From: Ceratopteris richardii
Lineage: Eukaryota > Streptophyta > Polypodiopsida > Polypodiales > Pteridaceae
Assembly (NCBI GenBank): GCA_020310875.1
Contig: MU260072.1
Coordinates: 512,501 to 576,500 of the forward strand
Length of the DNA stretch: 64,000 bases
Reading direction: 5' to 3'
The position numbers and the translations under genes are program-made. The stretch's first letter is position 1, and each line of letters opens with the position of its first letter. Below are positions 1-9,947 of the stretch, one piece after another. The notes below the pieces were generated by a model, which saw only the letters and a list, made by a program, of their open reading frames with translations, did no database searches and was not told the origin of the DNA.

Positions 1-461
1 TTGCAAGAAGACCAATCAAGATTGAATAGAAGTGGTTTCCTTGAGAGAATGGAAGCACTTGGTATTACATAAAAGAGCAAACACAAGTATGGCTTAGGTT
101 TGGGTTCATCAAAAACAAAGTCTCACTCTTCCTCTTCCACCTTTTCCTCTCTTGATGGTGATATGAAAACGAAAAATAGATGAAAGTACGGTATAGAGGC
201 TACACATACCATTGATGAATGTGGAAAGTTTTGCAAGCATAATGAAAAGAAGAAAGAATCTAACATGTCTATTATTGAGATACATTTAAGGCAAAGGCTA
301 ATGAAGCTAATGTTGCTCAAGTTTTTTGGGCATGTATTGTTAGATTTCATTTTGAGTCATCATCACATTCTACATGTATGATTATGAATGAGGCTAATTT
401 GGATTGTTTTTTTAAGAACTTATGCTTAAAATCATATCAATTCATATAAGATTTATTGCAT

Positions 462-840
462 CTTTCAAAGATGCAACCAAGGGAGAACATGTTGTATGTG
501 AAAACAATGCTTACCCTATTACTGGAATTGGAGAAATTCAGCTTAAGTTTTAAAATAGAGGTATTTTTACTCTCAAGAATGCATTTTGTGTAACCAAGAT
601 TAAGAAAAACCAGATCTTCGTTCCTACTATTGCTAGTGGCAGAATTCATCTACACTTTGTTGATAACAAATGTATGGTTGATGATCATAGCAATGGTGAT
701 GTTATTATGATGTTAAGGGCATTGTGCAATTGCCTTTATCCCTTGGATACATATGAGAGAGTTTGGCTTAAATGCCTTGTTTGCACATACTTATTTTATG
801 GCTAAAAGAAATTCATGGCATGCTTGTTCTAGTCATTTGA
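462..840 (+). pseudogene. Copia A protease / pre-integrase remnant
   Basis: Broken reading of the Copia region between protease and integrase. Recognisable stretches include GEHVVCENNAYPI, GIGEIQLKF and FTLKNAFCVTKIKKN, matching the usual pattern before the GAG-pre-integrase domain. An in-frame stop interrupts it. The sequence before 462 keeps only weak Copia character and I could not define gag there. Confidence 0.6.
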
Positions 841-844
841 ATAG

Positions 845-930
845 TTTGATTTAACTAAAACATAAGCATATTATTATTGGTTTCTAGTTTGATTTAACTA
901 AAACATAAGCATATTATTATTGGTTTCTAG
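845..930 (+). repeat. 43-bp tandem duplication in element A
   Basis: A 43-bp unit starting TTTGATTTAACTAAAACA occurs twice head to tail (845-887 and 888-930) with no visible mismatch. It interrupts the pre-integrase remnant and looks like a simple slippage or repair duplication. Confidence 0.9.
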
Positions 931-949
931 AAACTTGATTCCATTGAAA

Positions 950-1640
950 AGCATTCTTGTGAAGGTTGTATACTTGGGAAACTGCATCGTGCTTCTTTCG
1001 CCACAGGAAAATTGTAACTTCTTCATAGTGATGTATGTGGTCCAGTCAAGACTATCTTTTGGAAAGAATGTATATTTTGTTACCTTCATTGATGACACAA
1101 AATCTCATGCTTGGGTGTATCTTATGGAAGCAACGAATGAGGTATTCTCTTGATTTAAAATATTATTAGCTATGGGTTAAACTTTGTGTGGCAATAAGAT
1201 TTTGAATCCTTGCATGGATCTTGGTGGTGAATACATGTCACATGAATTTAGTGCTTTTATTTGTGAAAGAGGTATTTCTCACCAATGTAGAGTGCCGTAT
1301 ATGCCTCAAAATAATGCTGTTGTAGAGCACATGAATAGAAAATTTCTTGAAATGGCACTATGTATGGTTAAAGGAAAGCATCTTCAAGATACATTTGGGA
1401 TGGATGCAGTCATGTGTGAAAACTATGTATTAAATTTTTTTCCTACAAAAGCATTGAGACCATTACACCTTATGAGGCTTGGAATGGGTAGAAGCCAATG
1501 GCTAGTCATACATGCATATCTGGTTGTTTGGCATATGTGCTTGAACCATCATAGAAACATCAAAAAATTCATGAAAAGGCAAATAAATCTATATTTGTTG
1601 GATATAGTAGCGAGAGTGAATTTTATTAATTATACAATCC
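950..1640 (+). pseudogene. Copia A integrase remnant
   Basis: Degenerate Copia integrase. The first part reads FGKNVYFVTFIDDTKSHAW (FIDD region of the core); after a stop and frame change near 1153-1184 it continues with DLGGEYMSHEF, equivalent to the usual SDGGGEY motif, and VVEHMNRKFLEMA, equivalent to NGVAERMNRT. The D and E residues are partly retained, but GG has become LGG and the frames are broken, so no functional enzyme is expected. Confidence 0.75.
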
Positions 1641-1835
1641 ATTGATGGAAAAACTTATCATAATTCATGAAGTGGTATTTGTTTAAAATTCAGCTTATCC
1701 TTTACTTGAATGCAAATCTCAGGCAGTTCATAAGATGTGTTTGATACACTCATGCCTTTGTTTTGAAGTGGTGCGCTTGACTATGGTCATGTAAACCATC
1801 CAAATGATGTTCAAAGAGATGCAAATTTCCCACCA

Positions 1836-1965
1836 AATATGGCTAAAAAACTCCATGCAAATATGGTTAAAAATCCCCAAATTTTGTAGAGAAATAATAT
1901 GGCTGAAAAATTCCAATCAAAGATGGCTAAAAATTTCCAACAAAAGATGGTTAAAAATAAGCAAA
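1836..1965 (+). repeat. Short degenerate tandem repeat (ATATGGCTAAAAA type)
   Basis: About five diverged copies of a ~25-30 bp unit built around AATATGGCTAAAAA followed by a TCCAA-type stretch. It lies between the integrase and RT remnants of element A, where a Copia polyprotein would have its variable linker. No coding role is visible. Confidence 0.55.
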
Positions 1966-2329
1966 ATTTGAACCCACACATATTTGAGATTGAGAGATGA
2001 CATCCAGCTTGCTTAAAATATTCATTTTGAGGATGCATTACATGAAGGACACATGTCTATCAAGGATGCACAATGTATTTTAAAATCAACACAAAAGACA
2101 TTGCAAGATAGAAAGTTGAGTCCTTCTTTCCTTGGTAGAACAATATCAAGCTCCAACCATGCATCAAGTGACTTTGTGCATGTATCTCGTATTGCAATCA
2201 CATGTAATGAAGAGCCACTCATGTTTGAAGATGCATGTGATGACTCAAATTGCATGATCAGAATGCAATTAGAATGGGAACTTTTTCACAAGAATTGTAC
2301 TTAGGATTTATGTGAATTACCAACGGATA

Positions 2330-3273
2330 AGAATGCCATTTATAGTGATCGATGGTAGCATTGATCACTATAAAGAAAGACTATCTGTGAAAGATTATGT
2401 ACAAAAATATGGCATTGATTATGAGGAGAATTTAGAACCTATTTTGCATATGACTAATATTTGTTCTTTGATTGCATTGATGGCCTATCATGGTTGGTAG
2501 CATCATTTGGATATAGAATTGGATTTCTTGAATGGAAACCTAGGAGAAGAGGTCTATGTGAAGCAACCTCCTAGATCTTCCATCAAAGTCAAGAGCATAT
2601 GTTTTGTTGCTTGCATAAGGCTTTGTATGTACTTAAGGAAGCTCCATGTGCATCTTATGACAAGATACATTAGTGCTTGATTGTTCTTGCTTTTACATGT
2701 CCGATTGAAAACACATTTTATGTACTAAACAAAGCGGCTGATCTTATAGTGTTTGTTCTTTGTTGATGACATTCTCTTGACTAGGTCATGTTATGGGAAA
2801 ATGGGCATGCTCATGATTGATTTGCAACATAATTTTTATATCACATATCTTGTTCTTTTGAAGTATTATCTTGGCATCCATTTTGTATCCATTTAGCGGG
2901 GATTTTTTGTGCATCAAGCAAAGTATATTGAGAAACTACTTGAGTGTTTTGGTTTTGAGAATTGCAAGCCTATTTCAACAAAAGTGGTAATATGATTTAG
3001 GTCCTCAATTGAGGATCACATGATGCATTTGACACTTCTCTTTATCATCAAGTTGTGGGATGTTTTATATAGGCATGTAACACAGGGTTGGAGATAGAGT
3101 ATGCAGCTTCTCAGATGAGTCAATTTATGTATAAACCTAGCACTAAGCTTTGGTTGCTGGTAGAATTTTTATTTAGATATCCCAAAGGCACTTTCAACTT
3201 GGGTATATTTTATGGTAGAGATGCTCATGTATGCTTGCATGATTTTATAGATAGTGATTGGGCTAGTTGTTAT
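2330..3273 (+). pseudogene. Copia A reverse transcriptase / RNase H remnant
   Basis: Broken RT and the start of RNase H. Near 2400-2560 it reads YGIDYEENLEPI and HLDIELDFLNGNLGEEVYV, matching the conserved GVDYEETFAPV and LDVKNAFLNG motifs. A YVDD-equivalent stretch (FFVDDILLT-like) lies near 2760. At 3088-3273 it reads MSQFMYKPS and FIDSDWASC, the RNase H start. Stops and frameshifts are frequent. The frame is cut at 3273 by the young Copia insertion and resumes at 9703. Confidence 0.75.
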
Positions 3274-4351
3274 TGTGAAGAGAGATGGTGGATGTAATCC
3301 AAAGATGAGTAGGTGCCGCTACAACCAGCTTCACACCAGCCAACTGAGACTTCAGAGTTGATTAGTAGACCCTTTGAGCTTCCTAAATCCACCAAAATAT
3401 CAGCCAAGTACTTTGGAACATGTATCCCAAAAGTTTAAGTCAAGACAGGCTAGTTGCGAAATGACTAGCTCCCAAAACTTGCTATTTTTGGACATACACC
3501 TGCTGGAAAAAATGAACAGTGCTCTCAACCTGGAAGGAATTAGAAAAATTCCTTTTGGGCATAGCAAATAGACTTAGCAAGCTTCCTATTCCAAGTTAAA
3601 ACACTTCAAATGATGGACTGAGCACTGAGAACAAGTTTCATCAAGTTCTGGAACATTCCCACAATTCTCGGGGCTCTGCAGAGATAGACCAGTAAGCAGT
3701 AAAATGCAGATATCTCCAAAAGTATAAATCCAATGACCTTGAAAATTTATAGGTAGAAACTAGACAGTGAGAGCTATCCAACGCACTTTAAAACACTAAA
3801 AAAGGTTCAGTAAAACTCGAGATATGACCTTCTGAAGTTACTGCTCTGAGTGAGTATAGCAGAGAACAAAACAGAGAGGTAGATGATAATAAATGTATAG
3901 ATTCACATATGATTACAACCACATTGGCAATGAATCTTTGCACAATGGGAGTAGAATGATAGAGCTATGGAGTAAGCTCTTCAATCTCTACAAAATGACA
4001 TGAAGTGGTCACGTACAAGGCTTGCTAATCGCCTCTTCCTTCTTGCTCCTTTTATAGCAATTCTTGGAGGGAGTTTTGAATTCGAATTCGAATGGCTCCA
4101 CCTAAAAGTGATCCCCAAAGTTAGGAGAGATTCCCTCAGCTCAAAAATTCGTGATTTTGGTAGTTGGAGCCACGAATTTGCTTTTACATCATGGATGAGG
4201 TAAGCCATCCTTTTACTTTTTTCTTTTTCCATTTACAAGAGATAAAATGTACTCTTTTATAAGAGGTGTTCACATGACTACTCATGTGACTTACAAATGA
4301 GGATAATATCAAGCATATCAAGCATGTAGGCTTGGCCAAAATGCACCAACA
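3274..4351 (-). repeat. 3' LTR of young Copia
   Basis: 1078 bp, near-identical to 8625-9702. It is adjacent to a purine-rich tract on the - strand (CCCCCTC at 4355-4361 on the + strand), the expected polypurine tract, so this is the 3' LTR. A TATA-like CCTTTTATA (+ strand view) lies at 4049-4057. Confidence 0.93.
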
Positions 4352-4393
4352 GCTCCCCCTCAAGCCTAACATGCTTGGCCTCCAAATAAGTCT

Positions 4394-6301
4394 TCAATTG
4401 TCCTTGATTTCCTGCAAACCAATCATCAACTTGAATCTACTTAATTTCGTACCATCAAGAGCTTTCGTCAACATGTCTGCACATTGCATATCTGTAGAGA
4501 CGTAGGATAGTTCAATATCCTTGCTCATTAGCTTCTCCCTTACATAATGGTAGTGGACTTCAATATGCTTGGTTCTAGCATGGTATACCGGATTAGCTGC
4601 TAGATGTAGTGAGCTTGTGTTGTCACCAAAAATGTGAGGTGTTGAAGAATGAAGTCCAAGATCTGTGTACAAAGATTTTAACCACATGATTTCTTGAGTT
4701 GCATTAGCCAAACCTCTATATTCAGCTTCAGTAGAAGATAATGCCACGGTTGGTTGCTTCTTCGATGACCAAGAAATGATTTTTGAACCTGCAAATGATA
4801 TATACCCTGATGTGCTTCTTCTATCATCTTTAGATCCGGCCCAATCTGCATCTGAGTAGACCTTTAGCTCAATATCTGAAGTATATGAATAGAACAAACC
4901 TTCATTCATGGTCCCCTTTAGGTACTTGAGGACTCGCTTGGCCGCTTCCATATGTGGTCTTCTCGGCTTATGCATAAACTGACTCAATATGCTAACACTA
5001 TAGCATATATCCACCCTTGTGAGTGTTGCATAGTTCAAACTTCCAACCAAGCTTTGATAGCTTGTGATGTCTTCAATTGGCTCTCCTTCATAAGCACTAA
5101 GCTTATGATTTTGCTCCATAGGTGTACCTGCACACTTGGTATTTTCCATCTTGAACTTGACGAGCATGTCATGGACATACTTCCTTTGTGTGATGTATAT
5201 ACCTGAATCTGTGTAGATCAACTCCAATCCAAGAAAATAAGTGAGTGGTCCGAGGTCACTTATTTTGAACTCCTCCTTCATTTGACTCTTTACCTGTTTG
5301 ATTCCTTCAAGATCATTGCCTGTGATAATAATATCATCAACATACACACATAAATAGATCACTTCAGATCCATTCCTCTTTATGAACAAAGAGGTATCCG
5401 CCTTGCTAGCTTTGAATCCTTGGTCCTGCAAATAAGTAACCAATCTGAAATTCCAAGCTCTTGGAGCTTGCTTCAATCCATACAAAGCTTTCTTTAGTTT
5501 GCATACATAGTTAGGATGATGTGCATCCTCATATCCAGGAGGTTGTGCCATATACACTTCCTCAGAAATCCATCCATTCAAGAAAGCATTCTTTACATCA
5601 AGTTGATAAAGATTCCAATTTCTAGATGCAGCAAGACTAATGAGAACCCTAATTGTAGGCATTTTTGCAACAGGAGAGAAAGTCTCCTCATAATCAATAC
5701 CATGGGTTTGAGCAAACCCTTTAGCAACTAACCTTGCTTTGTGTCTATTTATACTTCCATCTGGATTCCTCTTGATTTTGTATATCCATCGAGATCCGAT
5801 TATCTTCATAGATGGCTTGTTAGGTACAAGCTCCCAAGTGTCATTCTCCTTCAAGGCTTCCATTTCTTCATCCATTGCATCTCTCCAAGCTTTCTTGCTT
5901 TGTGCTTCTTCGAATGTGGTAGGTTCTTCATTGGTTGAATCCTTTGCAATGTAGATTGAGTGCTTGGTGACCAAAGAAGTATCATAACCAAACCTCTCTG
6001 GTTTCTTCTTCTCCCTCGAAGACCTTCTAAGTGGTTGATGTGAGCTCTCGGGTCCATATGTAGCATCCTGCATCTTTGCTTTACCTTTGTTCTTCCATAG
6101 CTTTAGTCTTTCCAAGTCTTCTAGGTCAATCTCCGAATCACTTTCTTCAATCTGCTTTGGCTCCTTTGGTTGAAGTGATGGAAAATCTTCATCCAAGTCA
6201 TATGGCAGCTTCACTTTCCTGTCATCATCAAACCATGATTTGTTTTCATCAAAAATTACATCTCTACTCACAGAAAATCCTTTATTGGTTGGATTGTACA
6301 A
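4394..6301 (-). CDS. Copia pol, reverse transcriptase-RNase H part (635 codons)
   Basis: C-terminal half of the Copia polyprotein; it would copy element RNA into DNA inside virus-like particles. It is one open frame ending TAA. Visible are the RT entry motif GIDYEETFSPVAKM (about residue 201), LDVKNAFLNG with the first catalytic Asp near 235, the catalytic YVDD at 320-323, ALYGLKQAPRAW, and RNase H with SDADWAG near 482-488, STEAEYRGL and HARTKHIEVHYHYVRE. The C-terminus LTKAL...RFKLMIGL is typical of Copia. It probably starts not at its own Met but as the continuation of the frame at 6268-8598; a small indel near 6300 separates the two. Apart from that break it looks functional. Confidence 0.93.
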   Translation of the reverse strand: MYNPTNKGFSVSRDVIFDENKSWFDDDRKVKLPYDLDEDFPSLQPKEPKQIEESDSEIDLEDLERLKLWKNKGKAKMQDATYGPESSHQPLRRSSREKKKPERFGYDTSLVTKHSIYIAKDSTNEEPTTFEEAQSKKAWRDAMDEEMEALKENDTWELVPNKPSMKIIGSRWIYKIKRNPDGSINRHKARLVAKGFAQTHGIDYEETFSPVAKMPTIRVLISLAASRNWNLYQLDVKNAFLNGWISEEVYMAQPPGYEDAHHPNYVCKLKKALYGLKQAPRAWNFRLVTYLQDQGFKASKADTSLFIKRNGSEVIYLCVYVDDIIITGNDLEGIKQVKSQMKEEFKISDLGPLTYFLGLELIYTDSGIYITQRKYVHDMLVKFKMENTKCAGTPMEQNHKLSAYEGEPIEDITSYQSLVGSLNYATLTRVDICYSVSILSQFMHKPRRPHMEAAKRVLKYLKGTMNEGLFYSYTSDIELKVYSDADWAGSKDDRRSTSGYISFAGSKIISWSSKKQPTVALSSTEAEYRGLANATQEIMWLKSLYTDLGLHSSTPHIFGDNTSSLHLAANPVYHARTKHIEVHYHYVREKLMSKDIELSYVSTDMQCADMLTKALDGTKLSRFKLMIGLQEIKDN

Positions 6302-8598
6302 AATCCTTTTTGGTTTTGATCATAACCAATGAATACACACTTCTCTGCCTTGGGATCCAATTTCCCTCTTACTTGAGAAGGAATGTGAGCATAGGCTAAG
6401 CATCCAAAGATTTTACAATGCTCTAGACTAGGTCTTCTTCCATTCCACACTTCATATGGAGTGGTTCCATTTAGTGACTTAGATGGAAGTCTATTTATGA
6501 GATATGTGGCTGTCGACACAGCCTCTGCCCATAGGTAGTTCGGCAATCCCTTTTCGTTGAGCATGGACCTTGCAGCTTCGACGATAGCTCTATTCCTCCT
6601 CTCTGCTACACCATTGAGTTCAGGTGTATACCTTGTAGTGACTTCCCTTTTAATGCCTCTTTCATGCAAGAAGGCATCAAATTCAGAAGAGAAGTATTCT
6701 CCTCCACCATCTGATCTGAGTTTTTTCAAAGTCCTACCTGTTTGATTTTCAACAAGAGCAATATACTTCTTAAAGCAATTAAACACTTCATCCTTGTGCT
6801 TCATGAAAAACAGAATGGTCCACCTGCTACAATCATCTATGAAAGACACATAATATCTTGAGCCTGATATAGATGGCTCCTTACTTGGACCCCACACATC
6901 CGTGTGCACTAGATCCAAAGGATTTTGATACATATATCCTTTCTTATTGAAAGGTTGTCTATGAGCCTTGCCGAGTTGACAAGCTTCACACTTATAAATC
7001 ATGTGTTGCCTTGTGATATTAGGCAAACCAAGTACACTTTGGTCCCTGCAAATCTGTTTGAGTGTCCTCTCACCAATGTGAGCAAGCCTTTTGTGCCATA
7101 TCTCCAACTCTGTTAGAGTTTGAGATCCATAGCTAAACAAAGCTATGTTCTTTGTATCTTCCACTTCAAAAGTGAAAAGCCTTCTTGTCTTTTCTCCTTT
7201 GGCAATCCTTCGAAAGCCTTGCCTTGGGTCTTCAACATATGCTCCAAATCGATTGAATCTAACCTGCAATCCTTTTTCAACAATCTGTCCAACACTTATT
7301 AAATTTTTGGTAATTGTAGGGACATACAAGACTTTGCTTAAGAGGTTCATATTCCCATCTGATGTCTTCACATTACCTATCTTCTCCACTGAGTGCTTTG
7401 TGTCATCTCCTGTCTGCACTTCATGCTTGTTATGAGGATCTTCCAAATCAGAAAGTAAAGCCACATTTCCTGCTACATGGTTCGAGCATCCCGAATCAAT
7501 GTAAAATATGTGATCATCATCCTTACCCTTCTTCGTTGATAGATTCATAATCAATAATGAATCTTCTTGACTTTGGTCCTCTGCATAGTTATTGTAATCT
7601 CTTCTTCCTCTATGGCCACTTTGATAGTTGTTGTTGTTGTTGTAATTGTTGTTGTAGTAGTTGTTGTTGTAGCCTCCATTGTACGTGCCTCTATTTGATC
7701 CATAGCCACCTCTATTGAATCCTCTTCCTCTTGAGTTCCTTGGATTCCTGAAACATTCTTCAGTAGTATGGTTAGATAAGCCACATATGTTGCAAGGTTG
7801 AGATGATTGGAATCTCCCCTTGCCTTGCTTTCCACCTCTGCCTCTTCCTCTAGCTCTTCCTCTACCTGCAAAGTTTGCTTGGAAAGAGCTTCCTTCATCT
7901 TCATTCTTTCTATTCTTTGACTTGTCCTTGACCTTAGCTTTATCAGAATATAAGGCAGAAGTTTGATTACCTCTTGAGGACTCACCACCTTTGCTAATCT
8001 TTGCTTCATGAGTGAAGAGTTGGCCCATGAGTGTGTTGAGGTCGGGTACATGCATATCCATGTATAAATCCATGGCTGTTGTGAATGACTCCCACTTGTC
8101 GTCTGCTTTGATTCCATTCATGATTTGTCTTATGATTTGCTCCTCTTCAATTACCTCTCCAATGCTTCCAAGTTGGTCGGAAATCTCCTTCATCTTTGTG
8201 ACATAATCAGTCACATTTTGCTTCGGGCTTTTCTTCATTGTTGTGAACTCCATCCACAATTGGTTCTTCCTTGCTCGAGTGTTGGAAGAGAAGAAAGAAG
8301 CAAGTGCATTCCAGGTTTCTCTTGATGTCTTGCATCCCTTGACATGAGGTAAAAGAAAATCAGAGATTGAGTTTAGAATATAGGACCTTGCAAGTGCATC
8401 CTTTGAACACCAATTCGAAAGTCCTTCCACTTCTTCATGTGATGGTTGCCCTTTGTTCCTCATGGTTGGCATTGCTTCATCTCCGGATATGAATCCATAT
8501 AGATTCCTCCCTTGAAGGTAAGCCTCCATCCTTAGAGACCATGCCGGATAGTTGTTTCGATCCAATTTGTCAATTGTTGATGGAAATCCATCTCCCAT
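6268..8598 (-). CDS. Copia gag-protease-integrase part (776 codons)
   Basis: N-terminal half of the polyprotein. It starts MGDGFPSTIDKL just after the tRNA-Met primer site, the usual place in this family (related elements B and D start with the same words). Gag (UBN2-like) occupies about residues 1-250; a CX2CX4HX4C zinc knuckle begins at 269; an Asn/Gly/Tyr-rich stretch follows; the protease DSGCS is at 368-372; the pre-integrase HxC2 region is near 502-540; integrase has D567, D630 and E666 (HTDVWG, RSDGGGEY, GVAERRNR). Just after CVFIGYDQNQKG it goes out of frame and stops; the neighbouring frame at 6301 carries on with the expected LYNPTNKGF-type sequence. A single frameshift thus splits an otherwise intact gag-pol. 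Confidence 0.93.
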   Translation of the reverse strand: MGDGFPSTIDKLDRNNYPAWSLRMEAYLQGRNLYGFISGDEAMPTMRNKGQPSHEEVEGLSNWCSKDALARSYILNSISDFLLPHVKGCKTSRETWNALASFFSSNTRARKNQLWMEFTTMKKSPKQNVTDYVTKMKEISDQLGSIGEVIEEEQIIRQIMNGIKADDKWESFTTAMDLYMDMHVPDLNTLMGQLFTHEAKISKGGESSRGNQTSALYSDKAKVKDKSKNRKNEDEGSSFQANFAGRGRARGRGRGGKQGKGRFQSSQPCNICGLSNHTTEECFRNPRNSRGRGFNRGGYGSNRGTYNGGYNNNYYNNNYNNNNNYQSGHRGRRDYNNYAEDQSQEDSLLIMNLSTKKGKDDDHIFYIDSGCSNHVAGNVALLSDLEDPHNKHEVQTGDDTKHSVEKIGNVKTSDGNMNLLSKVLYVPTITKNLISVGQIVEKGLQVRFNRFGAYVEDPRQGFRRIAKGEKTRRLFTFEVEDTKNIALFSYGSQTLTELEIWHKRLAHIGERTLKQICRDQSVLGLPNITRQHMIYKCEACQLGKAHRQPFNKKGYMYQNPLDLVHTDVWGPSKEPSISGSRYYVSFIDDCSRWTILFFMKHKDEVFNCFKKYIALVENQTGRTLKKLRSDGGGEYFSSEFDAFLHERGIKREVTTRYTPELNGVAERRNRAIVEAARSMLNEKGLPNYLWAEAVSTATYLINRLPSKSLNGTTPYEVWNGRRPSLEHCKIFGCLAYAHIPSQVRGKLDPKAEKCVFIGYDQNQKGFCTIQPIKDFL

Positions 8599-8611
8599 GT
8601 TGCTTGACTAT

Positions 8612-8623
8612 GCTCTGATACCA
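8612..8623 (-). other. Primer binding site (initiator tRNA-Met)
   Basis: The - strand reads TGGTATCAGAGC, complementary to the 3' end of plant initiator tRNA-Met, one base inside the 5' LTR. This is the minus-strand DNA synthesis start of the element and fixes its orientation. Confidence 0.93.
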
Positions 8624-8624
8624 A

Positions 8625-9702
8625 TGTGAAGAGAGATGGTGGATGTAATCCAAAGATGAGTAGGTGCCGCTACAACCAGCTTCACACCAGCCAACTGAGA
8701 CTTCAGAGTTGATTAGTAGACCCTTTGAGCTTCCTAAATCCACCAAAATATCAGCCAAGTACTTTGGAGCATGTATCCCAAAAGTTTAAGTCAAGACAGG
8801 CTAGTTGCGAAATGACTAGCTCCCAAAACTTGCTATTTTTGGACATACACCTGCTGGAAAAAATGAACAGTGCTCTCAACCTGGAAGGAATTAGAAAAAT
8901 TCCTTTTGGGCATAGCAAATAGACTTAGCAAGCTTCCTATTCCAAGTTAAAACACTTCAAATGATGGACTGAGCACTGAGAACAAGTTTCATCAAGTTCT
9001 GGAACATTCCCACAATTCTCGGGGCTCTGCAGAGATAGACCAGTAAGCAGTAAAATGCAGATATCTCCCAAAGTATAAATCCAATGACCTTGAAAATTTA
9101 TAGGTAGAAACTAGACAGTGAGAGCTATCCAACGCACTTTAAAACACTGAAAAAGGTTCAGTAAAACTCGAGATATGACCTTCTGAAGTTACTGCTCTGA
9201 GTGAGTATAGCAGAGAACAAAACAGAGAGGTAGATGATAATAAATGTATAGATTCACATATGATTACAACCACATTGGCAATGAATCTTTGCACAATGGG
9301 AGTAGAATGATAGAGCTATGGAGTAAGCTCTTCAATCTCTACAAAATGACATGAAGTGGTCACGTACAAGGCTTGCTAATCGCCTCTTCCTTCTTGCTCC
9401 TTTTATAGCAATTCTTGGAGGGAGTTTTGAATTCGAATTCGAATGGCTCCACCTAAAAGTGATCCCCAAAGTTAGGAGAGATTCCCTCAGCTCAAAAATT
9501 CGTGATTTTGGTAGTTGGAGCCACGAATTTGCTTTTACATCATGGATGAGGTAAGCCATCCTTTTACTTTTTTCTTTTTCCATTTACAAGAGATAAAATG
9601 TACTCTTTTACAAGAGGTGTTCACATGACTACTCATGTGACTTACAAATGAGGATAATATCAAGCATATCAAGCATGTAGGCTTGGGCAAAATGCACCAA
9701 CA
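8625..9702 (-). repeat. 5' LTR of young Copia
   Basis: 1078-bp LTR on the upstream (right) side of the - strand element, next to the primer binding site. It would contain promoter, transcription start and polyadenylation signals. It ends CCAACA against the target duplication GTTAT. Confidence 0.93.
9399..9407 (-). promoter_or_regulatory. TATA box of the young Copia 5' LTR
   Basis: The - strand reads TATAAAAGG, a strong plant TATA match, about 300 bp inside the 5' LTR. Position and orientation fit the U3 promoter that would transcribe the element leftward. Confidence 0.55.
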
Positions 9703-9947
9703 GTTATGATACATGCATGTCCACTAGTGGTAATTGCTTTTTCCTTGGAGGATCATACATTTCTTGGTTGAGCTATAAGCAAACTAATATGTCCATATCA
9801 ACTTGTGAAGCTAAGTGCAAGGTAATATTCATAGCTAGAGTGGAGCGTATATAGTTGAGATGCCTATTGATGAATCTACGTATGGAGATTGATGCATCTA
9901 TGCATATTCTTAATGATAGTGAGAGTGCACTAATGCTGGAAAGAAAT
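9703..9947 (+). mobile_element. Old Copia element A, fragment 2 of 3
   Basis: Continuation of element A after the young Copia. It starts with the duplicated GTTAT and reads in RNase H sense: STSGNCFFLGGSYISW, followed by an STCEAKC equivalent of STEAEY. It runs up to the GAAAT target site of element B, after NDSESALMLERN. The continuation lies at 27065. Confidence 0.85.

Larger units (their letters stand above)
1..3273 (+). mobile_element. Old Copia element A, fragment 1 of 3
   Basis: Degenerate Ty1/Copia retrotransposon on the + strand. Pieces of protease/pre-integrase, integrase, reverse transcriptase and RNase H appear in the normal Copia order but in changing frames with many stops. The coding sense breaks inside the RNase H motif (DSDWASC) at 3273 and resumes at 9703, then again at 27065, because two younger Copia elements were inserted. 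No LTR or left boundary of A can be recognised. It is the oldest layer of this nest. Confidence 0.85.
3274..9702 (-). mobile_element. Young, nearly intact Copia retrotransposon (6.4 kb)
   Basis: Complete Ty1/Copia element read on the - strand. Two 1078-bp LTRs (3274-4351 and 8625-9702), both starting TGTGAAGAG and ending CCAACA, flank a gag-pol region. The target duplication GTTAT is exact at 3269-3273 and 9703-9707. The primer binding site matches initiator tRNA-Met. The two LTRs differ at only a handful of positions, so the insertion is recent. It is inserted in the RNase H region of element A. One frameshift near 6300 separates integrase from reverse transcriptase; otherwise the coding region is open. 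Confidence 0.95.

Noticed and set aside
3981..4232. 83-codon frame present in both Copia LTRs (also 9332-9583)
   Set aside because: Overlaps the TATA/U3 region, no recognisable domain; identical in both because the LTRs are near identical.
7551..8117. 188-codon minus-strand frame with Thr run
   Set aside because: Shifted frame inside the Copia gag coding region; the Thr run is the Asn-rich codons read out of frame.
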